A stretch of DNA of 64,000 nucleotides from assembly GCA_029717555.1 (NCBI GenBank), contig JAMDHS010000009.1, positions 62,001 through 126,000 of the forward strand. Direction: 5' to 3'. Below are positions 1 to 10,900 of the stretch, piece after piece. Every line of letters starts with the position of its first letter. Within the stretch, counting starts at the first letter, position 1. The notes below the pieces were generated by a model. That model was not told where the DNA came from. It ran no database searches and saw only the letters and a program-made list of their open reading frames with translations. The translations under genes were made by a program, and so were the position numbers. The stretch is from Peribolospora baueri. Taxonomy: Eukaryota; Basidiomycota; Peribolosporomycetes; Peribolosporales; Peribolosporaceae.

Positions 1-1000
1 AGCCAAGAGCAACACCACCAAGGTCACCATCCTCCACATGGCCACGGCGACACCGTTACTTTCCTCTCCCCTTCGCACTTCCTCTTACCACCTCTCGAGT
101 GCAAGTCACCCCTTCGATATCATCAACGTCAACAGCTCACTGCTTATCACGTGATCAACGCACGTGATCGGCCCCGCAGGTGCCAGGGAAAGGTAAGGTA
201 AAGGAAAGAAAGTTGCGGGGGTCGGGACACGGCCGTCGCTTTCGTCGTTCGTCGTTCGGCCCATCGGCGAGACGAGACGAGACGAGATGGGCTGAGACGG
301 GTAGATCGGTGGGAGGGAGTGAAAAGGAGGGAAGAGAAGAGGTGGGGATGCGAGCGAGCGGTGATGGGCACGGTGATGGACGAGTGCAGTGCCCTACAGT
401 AACCTCCCCCATCCTTCTCTCTCCCATCGCCTTACTTGTTGGTCAAACGAGCGCTCGCGGAGTGGACTGACTAGGCGAGTGCCCCTCCTTTCCGCTGTGC
501 CGTCTCTGAGCGTCGCTCGCCTGTCACTCTCGTTCTTCCGTCGACGCGCGACGCGCGACGTCCGTTCCCCTCACTATATTCACAAGAGGTATACATACGC
601 CTGGAGAATTATATGTAGTCGGGCGGACCGGGGAAAGTGTCGTAACCTGTCGCGCCTGCACGGGAGGGAGTGACAAGACAATGATGCGGTGGGGGATGAG
701 GAGCACTGTCCTACAGAAAGTGGGGGGTATGAGAACTGATGGAAGTCGTCAAAGTGCGAGAAGGGGTGAATGTGCGAGGGAAGACGTGGGATGCAATATG
801 GGCGACGACGTATAGTGGCTACAGCACTGAGGGGACGTTCGAGTGGACGGGGAGGAAGGAAGGAAGCAAGACGGGTGGGCGTGTCATGAGCAGACAGGAA
901 CAGCCAGGCGGAGCAGCACGATGGGGCGAACTCACAAGTAGATTGGTATAGGGGAGGAAAAGAGAGAGAGAGAGAAGGAAAGGAGGTCCCAGTCAAGAGT
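1..1000. other. Left-edge stretch without a supported gene
   Basis: I see no conserved protein here on either strand. The first 150 bases could hold the end of a gene that starts outside the window, because one forward frame stays open until a TGA near 151, but nothing in it is recognisable. The stretch contains two CACGTG boxes (148-153 and 161-166), a GACGA-type pentamer repeat near 270-290 and an AG-dinucleotide run near 962-976. It lies downstream of the glycosyltransferase gene, so it probably includes that gene's 3' region. Confidence 0.4.
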
Positions 1001-1999
1001 TCATCGCTGGAGCCAGACGCCGGTCTCCTTCTCGTCGAGCCATCGGTTGATGGACCGCAGCGCGCCCTCGTCCATATGATCCAGACACGGCTTGTTCAGT
1101 TTCTGCTCTCCCAACGTGCCCCTGTACCACATCCATCCCCACTCTAGCCAGTCCTTCAGCGCCGGCGGCCTCTTCCCCACAGGATCCACATCGTTCACCT
1201 CCGAAGGGTTGTCCGCGCTGCGTGAGCGTTGGATGACGAGCGGGGGATGGACGGCGAGGCCGGTGAGGACGCGGTTGCTCACGAGCCGGGCCATGTCGAC
1301 GTCGACGTTGTGGACGATGTTGTTAGGGGAGAGGTGCTTGAGGAAGAGCGCCGCGCCGGACGGCGTGAGGAGGTATCCGGACGACCAGATGGGGTGGATG
1401 GCGGGGTGGAGCTCGTAGAGCGTCGACGACTCGTTGTGGGTGTAGGCCGAGATGGGGTGACGGGAGCGCGGGTTGTCGTGGTGGGAGAGGTAGACAATGT
1501 CGAACGTGGACGTATCGGAGGGGAGGATGTTCTGAAGGAGCGAGGAGAGGTCGTGTTCGGTGTCCACGTCGTCCTCGAAGATGAGCGTCAGCGGCTGGTC
1601 GGACGCGGCGACCATCTTCCAGGCGGCGTAGTGGCTGAGGTAGGAGCCTACGCGGCCGACGTCGGTGCGATGGGCCATTTGGAGACGCGCGGACACAGCG
1701 TCGGTCGACGCGGAAAAGGCTGGGAGGAGCGAGGCGGAGGCGTTGAGCTTGTGAACGACGCGGAGCATGGAGACGCGCCTGTCACGGCGATGGGGCAAGT
1801 TGATGATCAGCGTGCGGTCCAGAGGCCGCAGAGACGGCAGGTCGGCATTGAAGTGGAGAATGGAGGGAGGGTCGAAGCCATTGAAAGGCAAGTCGAGGAC
1901 GGGGTAGCGAGGGGAAGAACGAAGGATGAAGATGGCGACGACGAAAGAGATGGCGATGCAGATGGCGAGAGGGCGACCCCTGCCGGCGAACAAGGACAT
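1001..1999 (-). CDS. Glycosyltransferase family 25 protein, type II membrane anchored
   Basis: A single-exon gene of 332 residues. The chosen ATG at 1999 is followed directly by a hydrophobic helix (about residues 9-26, ending FVVAIFIL), giving the short cytosolic tail and signal anchor of a Golgi type II enzyme; a longer open frame upstream lacks an ATG and any conserved sequence. After a luminal stem comes the family-25 (LPS-type galactosyltransferase) core: INLPHRRDRR near the start, which binds the nucleotide sugar, then IFEDDVDTEHD with its acidic metal-binding residues, followed by a C-terminal region rich in Trp. Family members transfer sugars such as galactose to lipids or glycoproteins; the acceptor cannot be told from sequence. 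The gene ends 2.6 kb from the next recognised gene. Confidence 0.8.
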   Translation of the reverse strand: MSLFAGRGRPLAICIAISFVVAIFILRSSPRYPVLDLPFNGFDPPSILHFNADLPSLRPLDRTLIINLPHRRDRRVSMLRVVHKLNASASLLPAFSASTDAVSARLQMAHRTDVGRVGSYLSHYAAWKMVAASDQPLTLIFEDDVDTEHDLSSLLQNILPSDTSTFDIVYLSHHDNPRSRHPISAYTHNESSTLYELHPAIHPIWSSGYLLTPSGAALFLKHLSPNNIVHNVDVDMARLVSNRVLTGLAVHPPLVIQRSRSADNPSEVNDVDPVGKRPPALKDWLEWGWMWYRGTLGEQKLNKPCLDHMDEGALRSINRWLDEKETGVWLQR

Positions 2000-4619
2000 G
2001 GTGGAATGAAGGAACGAGGTGGAGATGGGCGGCCAGAGTGGAGGGAGTAGGGTAGTAGGGACTTGGACGTGGGTGGCCTGAAATGAACGCCTGCGTTGTC
2101 CCCGCGCTGGGCGCACAAGAGAGGGAGGGTATAAGAACGAAGAGGGGAAGGCCTCGAAAGAGGGCCGCCGAAGCGGTTCCCCCGCGCATTCTCGCCGGGT
2201 ATAAAGGGGAGCAGGGAGCACTAAAATAGCGAGCGAGTGGCGGCGTCACCTTGGCGAACGCAAGACAGTCGGGCGATGTGGGAGCCTTGGCTGGAGCGGA
2301 CGAGGATAAACGAGGACGAGGAGAGCAGAGGAGAGGACGGAAGGTGCGCGGCTGCGCTGTGCCAACCATCACCATCCATCTCTCTCTCTCTCCCATCGCT
2401 CGGGACAAACGGCGAGGGCGGAGGCGGAAGCGGTGGAGCAGTGGAGAAAGGCGGCTGCTGCGGCAATCAAGGCAGTGGCGGGCTGCGAACGACGGAGCAA
2501 CTGCGCCCGCCGGCACCGTCGGCACACGACTGCTATACGCCGCAGTCAACGCTATACGCCGCAGCAAGGCGTTGACTGCGGCAGACTGCGGGGGCACCGC
2601 CCAGCATGTGCCACGAGCTCCTCCTGACTGCGGACTGCGGCACGCAAGGCGACGCGAGGCGAGGCGAGGGCAGGTTTGCGACACGGCCTGCAGTTGCTCT
2701 TCTTCCACATTTGCCCTGGGGAAGTGAGAGGGAGAGGGGGCGAGAGAAAGAGAGAGGGAGAGAAAAAAGGAAGCATGTGAGCAATGCATGGGGCGAGCGG
2801 GCCAACACCTTACTTTTTTTACGGCCTTGCTCCATCGGGCGAACAGCCCACGTCTCAAGTCGGTCGACAGAGAGGGGGTCGACAAAAGAGGCCAGCGAAC
2901 GGAGGCACTCAAAAGACAACGTCGAACTGCGGAAGAAAAAAAGTCCACGCCCAAGTTACCGACCGCCCACCATCTTTGTCCCTCGCAAACGGAAGCAGGC
3001 ATGCCCCCTTCGCAAGCGCGTCTCTTCAGCCCAAACGTCCGATTCAGACGGCGATCAACTGACCGTCTAGTCGGGCGACGGACGGCGTGGATGCGTCACT
3101 CGAGTCCCCTCGCCCATAGTCCATCCTCGCTAGAGCCCGGTTTGGCTCTCGTTTGATATCCACCTCTCGAGCCCGCCTGGGCTTGGCTGTGGATGGGATT
3201 ATGGCGTGACTGGCGCGTGTCCCCGTCCCGCGTTCTCTTGGTAGCCCGGCAGGAGCTCGAGTTGGACGGACGGGTGGGCGGGCGGCGGCCTCGTCGAAGA
3301 GGCGGACAAGTCGTCCCGCCGAGATGGCCAGACACCTCGGCAGGCCCCTGGGATGGGGTCATCGGAACAGGTCTTGTCGCCGACGATGGGGGCAGGCAAG
3401 CCGGTGGGCGAGTCGCAGCACGGGGGCTAGCGTAGCCCCGTGCCATGGATCCCATGGATGAAACCTGAAGGGGTCCGTGTAAATGGACGAACGGGAAAGG
3501 CGGCAGGATGAGTACAAATCGCGACCAACCTACCTATGTACCTTCCTCCCTCCCTCCGTCCCACTCGCCCGCATGCCCCGCCCTCGCCTCGCCTCGCCTC
3601 AGCTCCACGGCGAAAGCCCTCGGGGCCCTCCCATGCCCATCCGTAGACGACCATCTTCCGATCGAGCTTGCCACAACCACGGAACGCACAAGGGAACGGC
3701 CCGACGTCGAGGCAAAGGCGGTTCGGTCCGATCCGGGAGGGATGGGATGGGATGGGACGCGTGAGCGGCGCTGAGATAGAGAGTGTGAGCAGATGAGCAG
3801 ATAGTGCAAGCTGGGCGGAAGGGGCGGGGGAGGAGTGGACGAAATGAAGAGGCGTCTGTGTGCCTAACCGTGAGCAGCCGGCGCGTGACGACGAGCTACG
3901 CTATCTATCCATCCCTCTCTGGCCGCGGTGCGGAGGTCAGCGAACGGTTTGGCTAGGCATGGCTGAGGAAAGGAAGGAAAGGGGAAAAGATGTGGAGAGG
4001 AGAAAAGAGCGGGCTCGAGCGCTTCGTGCGTGTGTGTGCTTCCCAGTTATCTGCTCTCCCACATAACACGATCAATCTGTCCTCGACCGTCACTGTCCGA
4101 CGTGCACCACCGGCACGTCGAAGCCGGCAGAAGGCGCACGGCACACATGGGTAACATAATCGTACGTATGTCACGGCGGCGATATGCGAAAACGCGGTGG
4201 GTGAGGTACCATCATGTGGAAGAATCGAGGCATGAAGGGAGCCCGGCGTTTTGTCAGTCCCTGTTGGCAGACCGCAGCTTCGGGATAGGTGTCCCGGCGC
4301 GGGTCGTCGGACGGCGTAAGACCGACTCGACCGAGGATCTCACATCCGCCGGGGCCCATCGTCGGCTTTCCCGTTCGCACGTCCGTAAGTTCAGTCAGGG
4401 AGATCGAAAGGAGAACGAGCGTCGGGTCGGTACAGCGTCGACTCCTGTGACTGCTCTCGCACACATCCCCGCCCGCCGTCTTCCACTAGCTAGTTAATTC
4501 TGACCAAGAATGACTCGAGCGAGTCGGTTGGTTTGGCCTCCGGCGTCATCCGTTCCGTTCGTATCTAGTCACCGAGCGACCGTCATTCCGTCCTCCTCCC
4601 CCTTCACAAACAACGCCTC
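2000..4619. other. 2.6 kb without a recognisable gene
   Basis: Many open frames cross this stretch, but they are short, low in complexity, Arg/Ser/Pro-rich and overlap each other on both strands, as expected of GC-rich noncoding DNA. None contains a motif I recognise. It holds the promoter side of the glycosyltransferase gene, the 3' side of the FAHD1-type gene and a 13-bp perfect inverted repeat (2540-2581). An unannotated noncoding RNA gene or a fast-evolving small protein cannot be excluded. Confidence 0.45.
2540..2581. repeat. Perfect 13-bp inverted repeat with 16-nt loop
   Basis: The arms are CCGCAGTCAACGC (2540-2552) and its exact reverse complement (2569-2581), separated by 16 nt. Partial copies of the same ACTGCGG core follow between 2580 and 2640. 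The RNA would fold into a strong hairpin. It lies between the divergently placed promoter of the glycosyltransferase gene and unassigned sequence, so it could be a cruciform, a regulatory hairpin or chance. Confidence 0.6.
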
Positions 4620-5857
4620 TCACGCCGAAGGCTCGAAGTGGTATCCGGACTGGCGCAGAACGGCGGTATGCTCGAGGAAAGCGATCTGCTCGCCACCTTG
4701 CTTGAGCCCCGCGGTGATCGAGTCGCCCGGTCGGACGGGTCCCACGCCGGCCGGCGTGCCTGTTCGCGGTCACGATGGACGGTCGACGGGTTGAGGATGA
4801 ATCGAACCTCGGTTCAGCTCGTGCCCGCTTCCAAAAATCGAGCCCAAGGCGGTCACCGGCGAACGAGAAGGGAGGGCACAGGGAAACGCACCGGTGAGAA
4901 GCAAGTCGCCTTCCTCGAGCCTCATGATGCTGGAGACATGCTGGATCAAGCGCGGGATACGGAAGAGCATGTCCGACGTGTTGCCGTTTTGCTTTATTGT
5001 GCCGTTGATCTGCGAGGAGAGTGCGAGGGCGGGGAGGGTGAAGGAGAAAGGAGACCAAGGTCAGCAGTAGCGGAAGTGGAGAGTGGTGCGTGCGGTTGGG
5101 CTCACCTTGAGCCAGAGATCGAGGTTGTGCGCGTCAGCGATCCTGTCTCGGGGAATGAATTGGCTGATCACCGTTCATAGCCATGCGCATGCGTCGTCGT
5201 CGTCGTCAGCGGACTGCCCGTCGTGACAACACATCACGAAAGGCGGACATGCGGCTCACGAGACGGGGTTGAAAGTGTCGAACCCCTTAGCAGCGGACCA
5301 TGGCAGCCCCTTCTTCTTCACGTCGTTCTGCATGTTGCGCGCCGTCAAGTCGATCGCCAGCGCGTAGCCGGCGATGTACGAGTCGGCCTCAGATGGAGGA
5401 ACTTCGCGGCCGTTCTTGCCGATGACAACTCCCAGCTCGACTGGCACGTTTGAAGGGACGCAAAAGCAAAGACGGGGGGTATAAGGTCGATGGGGTCGCG
5501 GAGCGAACGTGAGCGAGATGCGGGTCGGCCGAGGTAGAAAGGAAGGAAGCTAGGCTGACTGACTCTCATGGTGGACGTCGACGCCGCGCGGGCATTCGAT
5601 CACGCTGCCATTGTCCAAATAGGAACTGGTTGGCTTGAGAAAGAAGAAAGGCTCCTTGGGAATGGCGTTGTTGAGCTCGGCGGCGTGGTCGGCGTAGTTG
5701 CGGCCGATGGCGATGATCTGGAGGGCGCAGAGAGGAGAAGGACGGTTTGAGACTCCGGTGCGCTCGTCGGGGCATCATCGATCGCCTGAGCCGTCGTCGT
5801 CGCTCGCTCCGTCCTCGTTTCGCTCACCTTACGCCCGGCCGTCCTGAACGAAGCCAT
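4620..5857 (-). CDS. FAHD1: FAHD1-type acylpyruvate hydrolase (fumarylacetoacetate hydrolase family)
   Basis: Six exons (5828-5857, 5564-5717, 5260-5440, 5106-5163, 4892-5009, 4620-4759) join in phase into 226 residues, close to the usual length of about 220. The family signature is complete: IIAIGRNYADH, PKEPFFFLKP, HHEIELGVVIG (metal-binding glutamates), GYALAIDLTARN (metal-binding aspartate), FIPRDRIADAHNLDLWL, MLFRIPRLI and GDLLLTGTPAGVGP. FAHD1 enzymes cleave acylpyruvates and decarboxylate oxaloacetate with Mg2+, and are mitochondrial in animals; the N-terminus here is very short (10 codons before the first intron), so targeting is unclear. The first exon encodes only ten residues. Stop is the TGA at 4620-4622. 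It shares orientation with the methyltransferase upstream. Confidence 0.93.
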
Positions 5858-6350
5858 GGCGGATGAACTGGCGGCGAGAGAGAGAGGGAGAGCAAGGCAG
5901 TGTAAGGAGGAAAGGGGCGCGTACGAGCGTGACTGCAAGATAAATATGTATCTATGATACATACGCGCTGGAATCCGACGTCGTCGTTGTCCGACGCGGG
6001 GTTGCCCGCTGCGGGCGTGCGCGGAGGCTCGGAGGCTCGGCAGCTCGGGTGGGGTCCCCTCGGACGCCACGACGACGCAACCTGACCTCAGTGGCCCGCA
6101 CCGATCCAGGCTAGGCGCGTTCTCGTATACCTTTGACTCGGCGCTCGCCCGTGCGGAATTCCATCTCGACAGGCGCTCGCACATGTCCGACCTTGGCATC
6201 CTCGTCGGTTAAGCCATATCCTTGGATTTCCCCGAGCCTGCCTACACTCTATCCGAAGTTGTATCGTACAGTCGAACGCTAATCCTAAGCCAAAGCCAAA
6301 GCCAGCCCAAGCCCAAGCCATGTCTTTTCGTCTTCGAACCCATAACTACG

Positions 6351-6964
6351 CTACGCCTTCTTCGCCCACGCCACGTTGGCCACCACGGGGAACTGGAGCG
6401 GACCATCGCCCATCCGTTCCTTCGTGGCCTTCTTCTGTGCCGCTTGAAACGCCTCGATCTCGCTCTCCTTGATGCCGAGCATGAACAGCTCGTTACCCGG
6501 GTTCGTCCTCATGGCCCTCTGCATCATTTCCGGGTCCATTTTGGGAGGCACAAACGAGGCTTTGATGGATTTGCCCTGGCCGTCGACGAAGCCGGCCGCG
6601 GCGAGCTTGGCGATGACGTCGTCTACCTTGACCCAGGGTGTGACGAAGGCGGTGTCGTAGACGGACGGCGGGCTCGCCCATGCCGCGCTGGGCGAAAACG
6701 TCGGCGCGGGCGAGATCCGCAATGTCCCACGCTTCGATCGATTGGAAGGTGGACACGATCACCGTCCCGCCCGGCTTGAGCACGCGGTGGAGCTCTCTGA
6801 AGGCGGCCGCGGCGTCGGGGAGGACCATGGGCCCGAAGAGGAGGAGTGCGAACGAGAATGATTCGGAAGGCAAGTTGAGCCGCTGTCAAGGGCGCCATCC
6901 GAGGGCACACACGGGAGGGGAGGAAGGAGTTGGGTCAACTTGGTCCTCCATGTATCTAGCTGTG

Positions 6965-7011
<47 letters not shown>

Positions 7012-7401
7012 TTATCTATCTATCTATCTCACCTGCGCGTCTTGCACCTCGGCCTTGTATTCGCCTCCAAGGTCGCCCTTGCTTTGGAGGAGCTTGTTAA
7101 CCTGGTCGACCATGCCGTGAGCAAAGTCGGTGGCCAACACCTTCAACCTGGTCCCGATGTCGGCCTTGGGGCCGCCGGGGCCGTAGCGTTCGATGAGCAG
7201 CTTGAGCTCGCCGCCGGAGCCGCCGGCTGTGATGAGCAGGGGGATCTTGCTGTCCGCCGGGCACTCGGATAGCGCTTTGTCCAGGGACGGGTAGAGCGCA
7301 TCCTGGAGCGCTGGTGCCATGACGGGAAGCATCGTTGAGGAGTTGTAATCCACGGCGTGGGCGCTCCAAGCGTCGGCCGAGAAGATCTTGTCGGTGTTCA
7401 T
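6351..7401 (-). CDS. SAM-dependent class I methyltransferase with a reading-frame break
   Basis: Exon 1 (7033-7401, 123 codons from ATG at 7401) carries FSADAWSAHAVDYNSSTM and the SAM-binding strand LLITAGGSGGEL, then VLATDFAHGMVDQ. An intron packed with TATC repeats follows. Exon 2 (6351-6882) gives the class I motif block RELHRVLKPGGTVIVST and a C-terminal lid domain starting VYDTAFVTPWVKVDDVI. The frame of the motif block and the frame of the lid do not match; the switch lies between about 6665 and 6750. A 43-nt intron could restore the frame but would remove residues the family normally has, so a single-base indel next to a CCC run is more likely. The substrate is unknown; the layout resembles uncharacterised fungal methyltransferase-11 proteins. 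Confidence 0.75.
6965..7030. repeat. TATC tetranucleotide microsatellite inside an intron
   Basis: About 16 copies of TATC run nearly uninterrupted, with a single TTTATC variant near 7011. The array sits in intron 1 of the methyltransferase gene, directly beside its 5' splice site at 7032, so the transcript carries a GATA array. Such arrays are length-variable between strains. Confidence 0.95.
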
Positions 7402-8121
7402 GGGGAAATTGACTGGAAGGAGGAGGTGTGGAGAACAGGGTATGATGCCATCCTTCCTTTCTTCCTCGCATAACGGAGCGAGAGCAACCTTTTTATGCAC
7501 ATACGATGTGGCTGTGTCCACCTCGCTTTCCCGTCTGCCCATGTGTACGCGCCGTCCCCAAACGAGAGCGAGCTCGGTGGGCCCACGTTTCCACGACCGA
7601 CCGTCCCGGCCCAGGTACCTTCGCGGTCCCTGCGCTGTGACGTGACGAGGGCCGGCGGTATGTAGAAGAAGCAAGACAGGCAGGTAGGCTTTTTCGCCCT
7701 CTTCTGCCTGCACCTGGATACGGTGGCCACAACGCACTTTGCTGCGAGCACCGCCGCCGTATTGACGAGGGCGAGCGAATGACATAAACACCACCATCTC
7801 CTCCTCATCACCGCCATCGCGGACCTTGTTCGCCGTCAAATGCACGCCGACGCCCCCACCCAAGACGGACCAAGCCGGGCCAGGCCAGGTCATGTCATGG
7901 ACGTCGTCAGTCATGTCATGGATGTCGCAGTGCGTGTCCGGCGCCGTCCCGCGCTGCTGTTATGTTCTTACGTAATGAGCTGGAAGAGAGCCGCCGCAAG
8001 TCCGTGTATGTCCGATACCCACCCCACCCCGCTCCGACCGACGACCGCCTTTCTCGCTCACCCACCGGCTTCCTTGCACGCTATCCCTCCCACCTCGAGT
8101 GACCCTCTTTCTCCCCCTGCG
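7402..8121. promoter_or_regulatory. Divergent promoter between methyltransferase and UBX2
   Basis: The 720 bp between the two divergent start codons contain no recognisable gene. It holds pyrimidine-rich patches before the UBX2 ATG and short tandem GTCATG repeats near 7890-7922. No canonical TATA box was clear. Confidence 0.5.
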
Positions 8122-10514
8122 ATGCAAGACCCAACGGCCGACCTCACCTCTTCCCAGGCAGACGCTCTAGTCGAGCTCCGGTCCCTCACCGCCCAGTCCT
8201 CCGGCGCCGACCCGTCCGCGCTGATCGACATCCTCGCCTCCGAGGACTGGGACGTCCAGAGGGCCGCGGCGCTCATCTTCGACGATGGCAGGGAGTCCGC
8301 CAGAAGGAGCGTGGAGAGCACCGGCGAGGGCGCGGTGGAGAGGGACGCCTTCGTGGCGTCTACGTCGTCCAGACCTGGCCGCCGGATGGAGCGGCTGGAG
8401 ATCGATGAGAGCGCCGTGCGAAGGAGGGTGAGTGGCGGTGACGGGGATCCTTACACACCGCCCGTGTCGTTGTCGTCGCTCATTCCTCATTCCGATTGTC
8501 CGCTCGTCTACGGCATCTCCTTCTCTTGTCAGCCCCCGAATCGCTCGACAAGCTCGGTGGGCCTAAACCTCGTCTCGTGCTTCGCCTGGCCTTTATCCCT
8601 CCTCTACCGCCTGGCGTCTTCCTTGATTCTCTTTCTTGGTGAGCCATGGACGAGGCGAAACGCGCGCTCAGAGCCTCCATTCTGACTCTTTGCGTTCGAC
8701 TCTTTTCTGCTTCTTGTGTACGTTCCAGCGCGCCTCCTCCGCATCGTCCCATCCTCCTCCTCGCCTTCCTCTTCCCGTCGCTCGCGTTCGAGTCGAAAAG
8801 CCCATCTGGACCCAGTAGCGGCGGCGGACCGCTTTGTCCGATCGCTCGAAGAAGAGACCCGCGCGCTCACCGTCTCCCGCGCAGCGCAGAGGGAGAGGGA
8901 AGAGAGCGCCGGCGGCGGAGCCATTAGTCCGCCTCCTCGGACTGGAGCGATGAGCAAGGAGAAGGAGAAGGCTAGCCGGCCGGATCTGGTCGGGATCTTC
9001 GCTCGCAACCCCTCTCCTACCCCTTCATCCGGTGTGGAATCCAGAGCCAGTGCCGAAGCCGGGCCGTCCTCCCGCCCGCTCATCCTCCCCACCGGCGGCA
9101 CTTCCTCCTCCGCCTCCTCCACCAAGCGTCTCGATGGTCTTATCGACCCTTCCACGGACGAACCCAAATTGCTTCCTGACTTTTTCATTGGAAGCTACAA
9201 GGATGGGCTCGAGCTCGCCAGGAAAGAAATCAGGCTTCTCTGCGTCATCCTCGTTAGCGACGAGCATGAAGACGTCCCCGAATTTAAAAGGTGAGCATGG
9301 CTCTTCAACCTTTGACTTTTTTTCTAATTTTGCTGGCCGAACGCTCAACGTGTCCAATTTCCCTGAATCATGATGTTCTTGCAGGCGGGCGCTCACCGAT
9401 CCAGAGTTGGTCCGGAGACTTACGGAGAACAACTTTGTTGTCTGGGGAGGTGATGTGCGCGAACGCGAGGCGTATCGAGGTGTGTTTTTCTGACAGGGGC
9501 GCGTTCAGGCAGGACATGGAACGGGCTCGGCTCGTTCGGGGAGATGCCAGCTCTTTACCGGCCGGCTATATGCGCACTGAACTGATGAGGGCCGGTCACT
9601 CTCCTTTCCTTTTCCGTCCTTGGGAACGCTTTCTGGCACGCGAAACAGTATCCACCATCCTGGAGGCGACGACGTACCCTTTCATCGCCTTCATCTCCCT
9701 CCAGCCGCCCCGACCCTCCAGCCCTTCCCCCTTCCGCCCCAACCCAGCCCCTTCCTCTACGCCGCGCCTGGCCGTCCTGTCCCGCCTTGAAGGCTCTCCT
9801 CGGCAGACAACCTCCCCCGCCTCGCTGGTCCACCACATCGACACGCTTCTCCTCCCTCGCACTTCCCCCTACTTGGGCCGTCTCCGTGCAGAGAAGCGCC
9901 GGAGGGAGGAGGAGAGGAAGCTGAGGGAGGAGCAGGACCGAGCGTTCGAGGAGGCTAGCAGAAGGGATGCTGAGCGGGTGATGAGGAAGCGGGCGGAGGA
10001 GAGGAAGGCGAGAGAGGAGGAGGAGAGGAAGCGGAGAGCGGAGGACGAGAAGAAGGAGAGGCGGAAGCGAAGAGCCGCTTGGAGAGCGTGGGCTAAGCGC
10101 CACCTCGTGCCGCCCGAGCCTTCCATCGTCGCCTCGGCCTCGGGGGAAAAGACGGCGAAGCTGGCCATTCGTCTTTCAGATGGGAGGAGGATCACGAGGG
10201 TATTTCCCGGCTCTGCGCGCATCGAAGCGCTGTTCGCTTTCGTGGACCTGGAGAGCTCGTCGTCGTCATCGTTGACCGCCAGCGACGACGACGACCTCGC
10301 AGACGGACCTCCTTCGGGAACTCCGCCGGCGGGCTTCGCAAATGGCTACCACTTTGCCTTCTCCCTCGTCATCATGGGCTACCCTCGTCGTACGCTCACC
10401 CTCTCCTCGGGTGCTGGCGCAGAGCCGCCGTCGTCGGTGACGGATCGCGCGACAAAGCTCGAGGACGTCGACGGTCTTTGTCCGGGCGCGACTTTAGTTA
10501 TGGAGAGGACGGCT

Positions 10515-10551
<37 letters not shown>

Positions 10552-10589
10552 GAGATAGGGCAGGACACAAGGATGGGGAAGCAAAATAG
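8122..10589 (+). CDS. UBX2: FAF2/Ubx2-type UBA-UAS-UBX protein, ERAD adaptor
   Basis: Five exons (8122-8427, 8533-8638, 8729-9290, 9385-9479, 9649-10589) join in phase into 669 residues. In order: an N-terminal UBA-like helix bundle (about residues 8-50), a hydrophobic hairpin (LVSCFAWPLSLLYRLASSL, near 115-135) that would insert the protein in the ER or lipid-droplet membrane, a thioredoxin-like UAS domain (FFIGSYKDGLELARKEIRLL through VSTILEATTYPFIAF), a long Arg/Glu-rich coiled coil, and a UBX domain with RRITRVFPGSARIEALFAFV. Ubx2/FAF2 recruits Cdc48/p97 to ubiquitinated ER proteins and to lipid-droplet lipase complexes. Unusual points are an Ala/Ser-rich linker between hairpin and UAS, a Ser/Asp-rich insert in the UBX domain and an acidic Glu-Asp repeat at the C-terminus. 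Confidence 0.9.
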
Positions 10590-10900
10590 ACTTTGGACTA
10601 CCTCGTCGGAGCCGACCGACGAGGCGCCGTAACGTGGGGTGTTTAGCAATCCGTTCGCAATTAGAGTTGTATGGATTCGATTCGCCGTCGTGCGCCGATA
10701 CCGGGGGGAACGGAAACGGAAAGCAAGCGGAAAAAGACGAGATAAAAGTCTATCGGACAGGACACGTTCTGGCCCCGATCGCGAGCCGAGGCCCCGTATC
10801 AAACAAGCCTCACTCGCGACCATATCCTATGTCACACCAAGAGACGAAAAACTAGAAAGATGAATGGGTCCAACCGAGGCGAGACGGCAGTCCAGTCGCT

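Noticed and set aside
1782-3002. A 406-codon reverse frame crossing the glycosyltransferase start
   Set aside because: Out of frame with the recognised gene, Arg/Ser/Pro-rich and without any motif; typical of GC-rich shadow frames.
6940-7030. Repetitive peptide frame (YLSI repeats)
   Set aside because: It is the translation of the TATC microsatellite in an intron, not a protein.
10516-10553. Tandem GACGAG-type repeat
   Set aside because: It encodes the acidic Glu-Asp tail of the UBX2 protein and needs no separate explanation.
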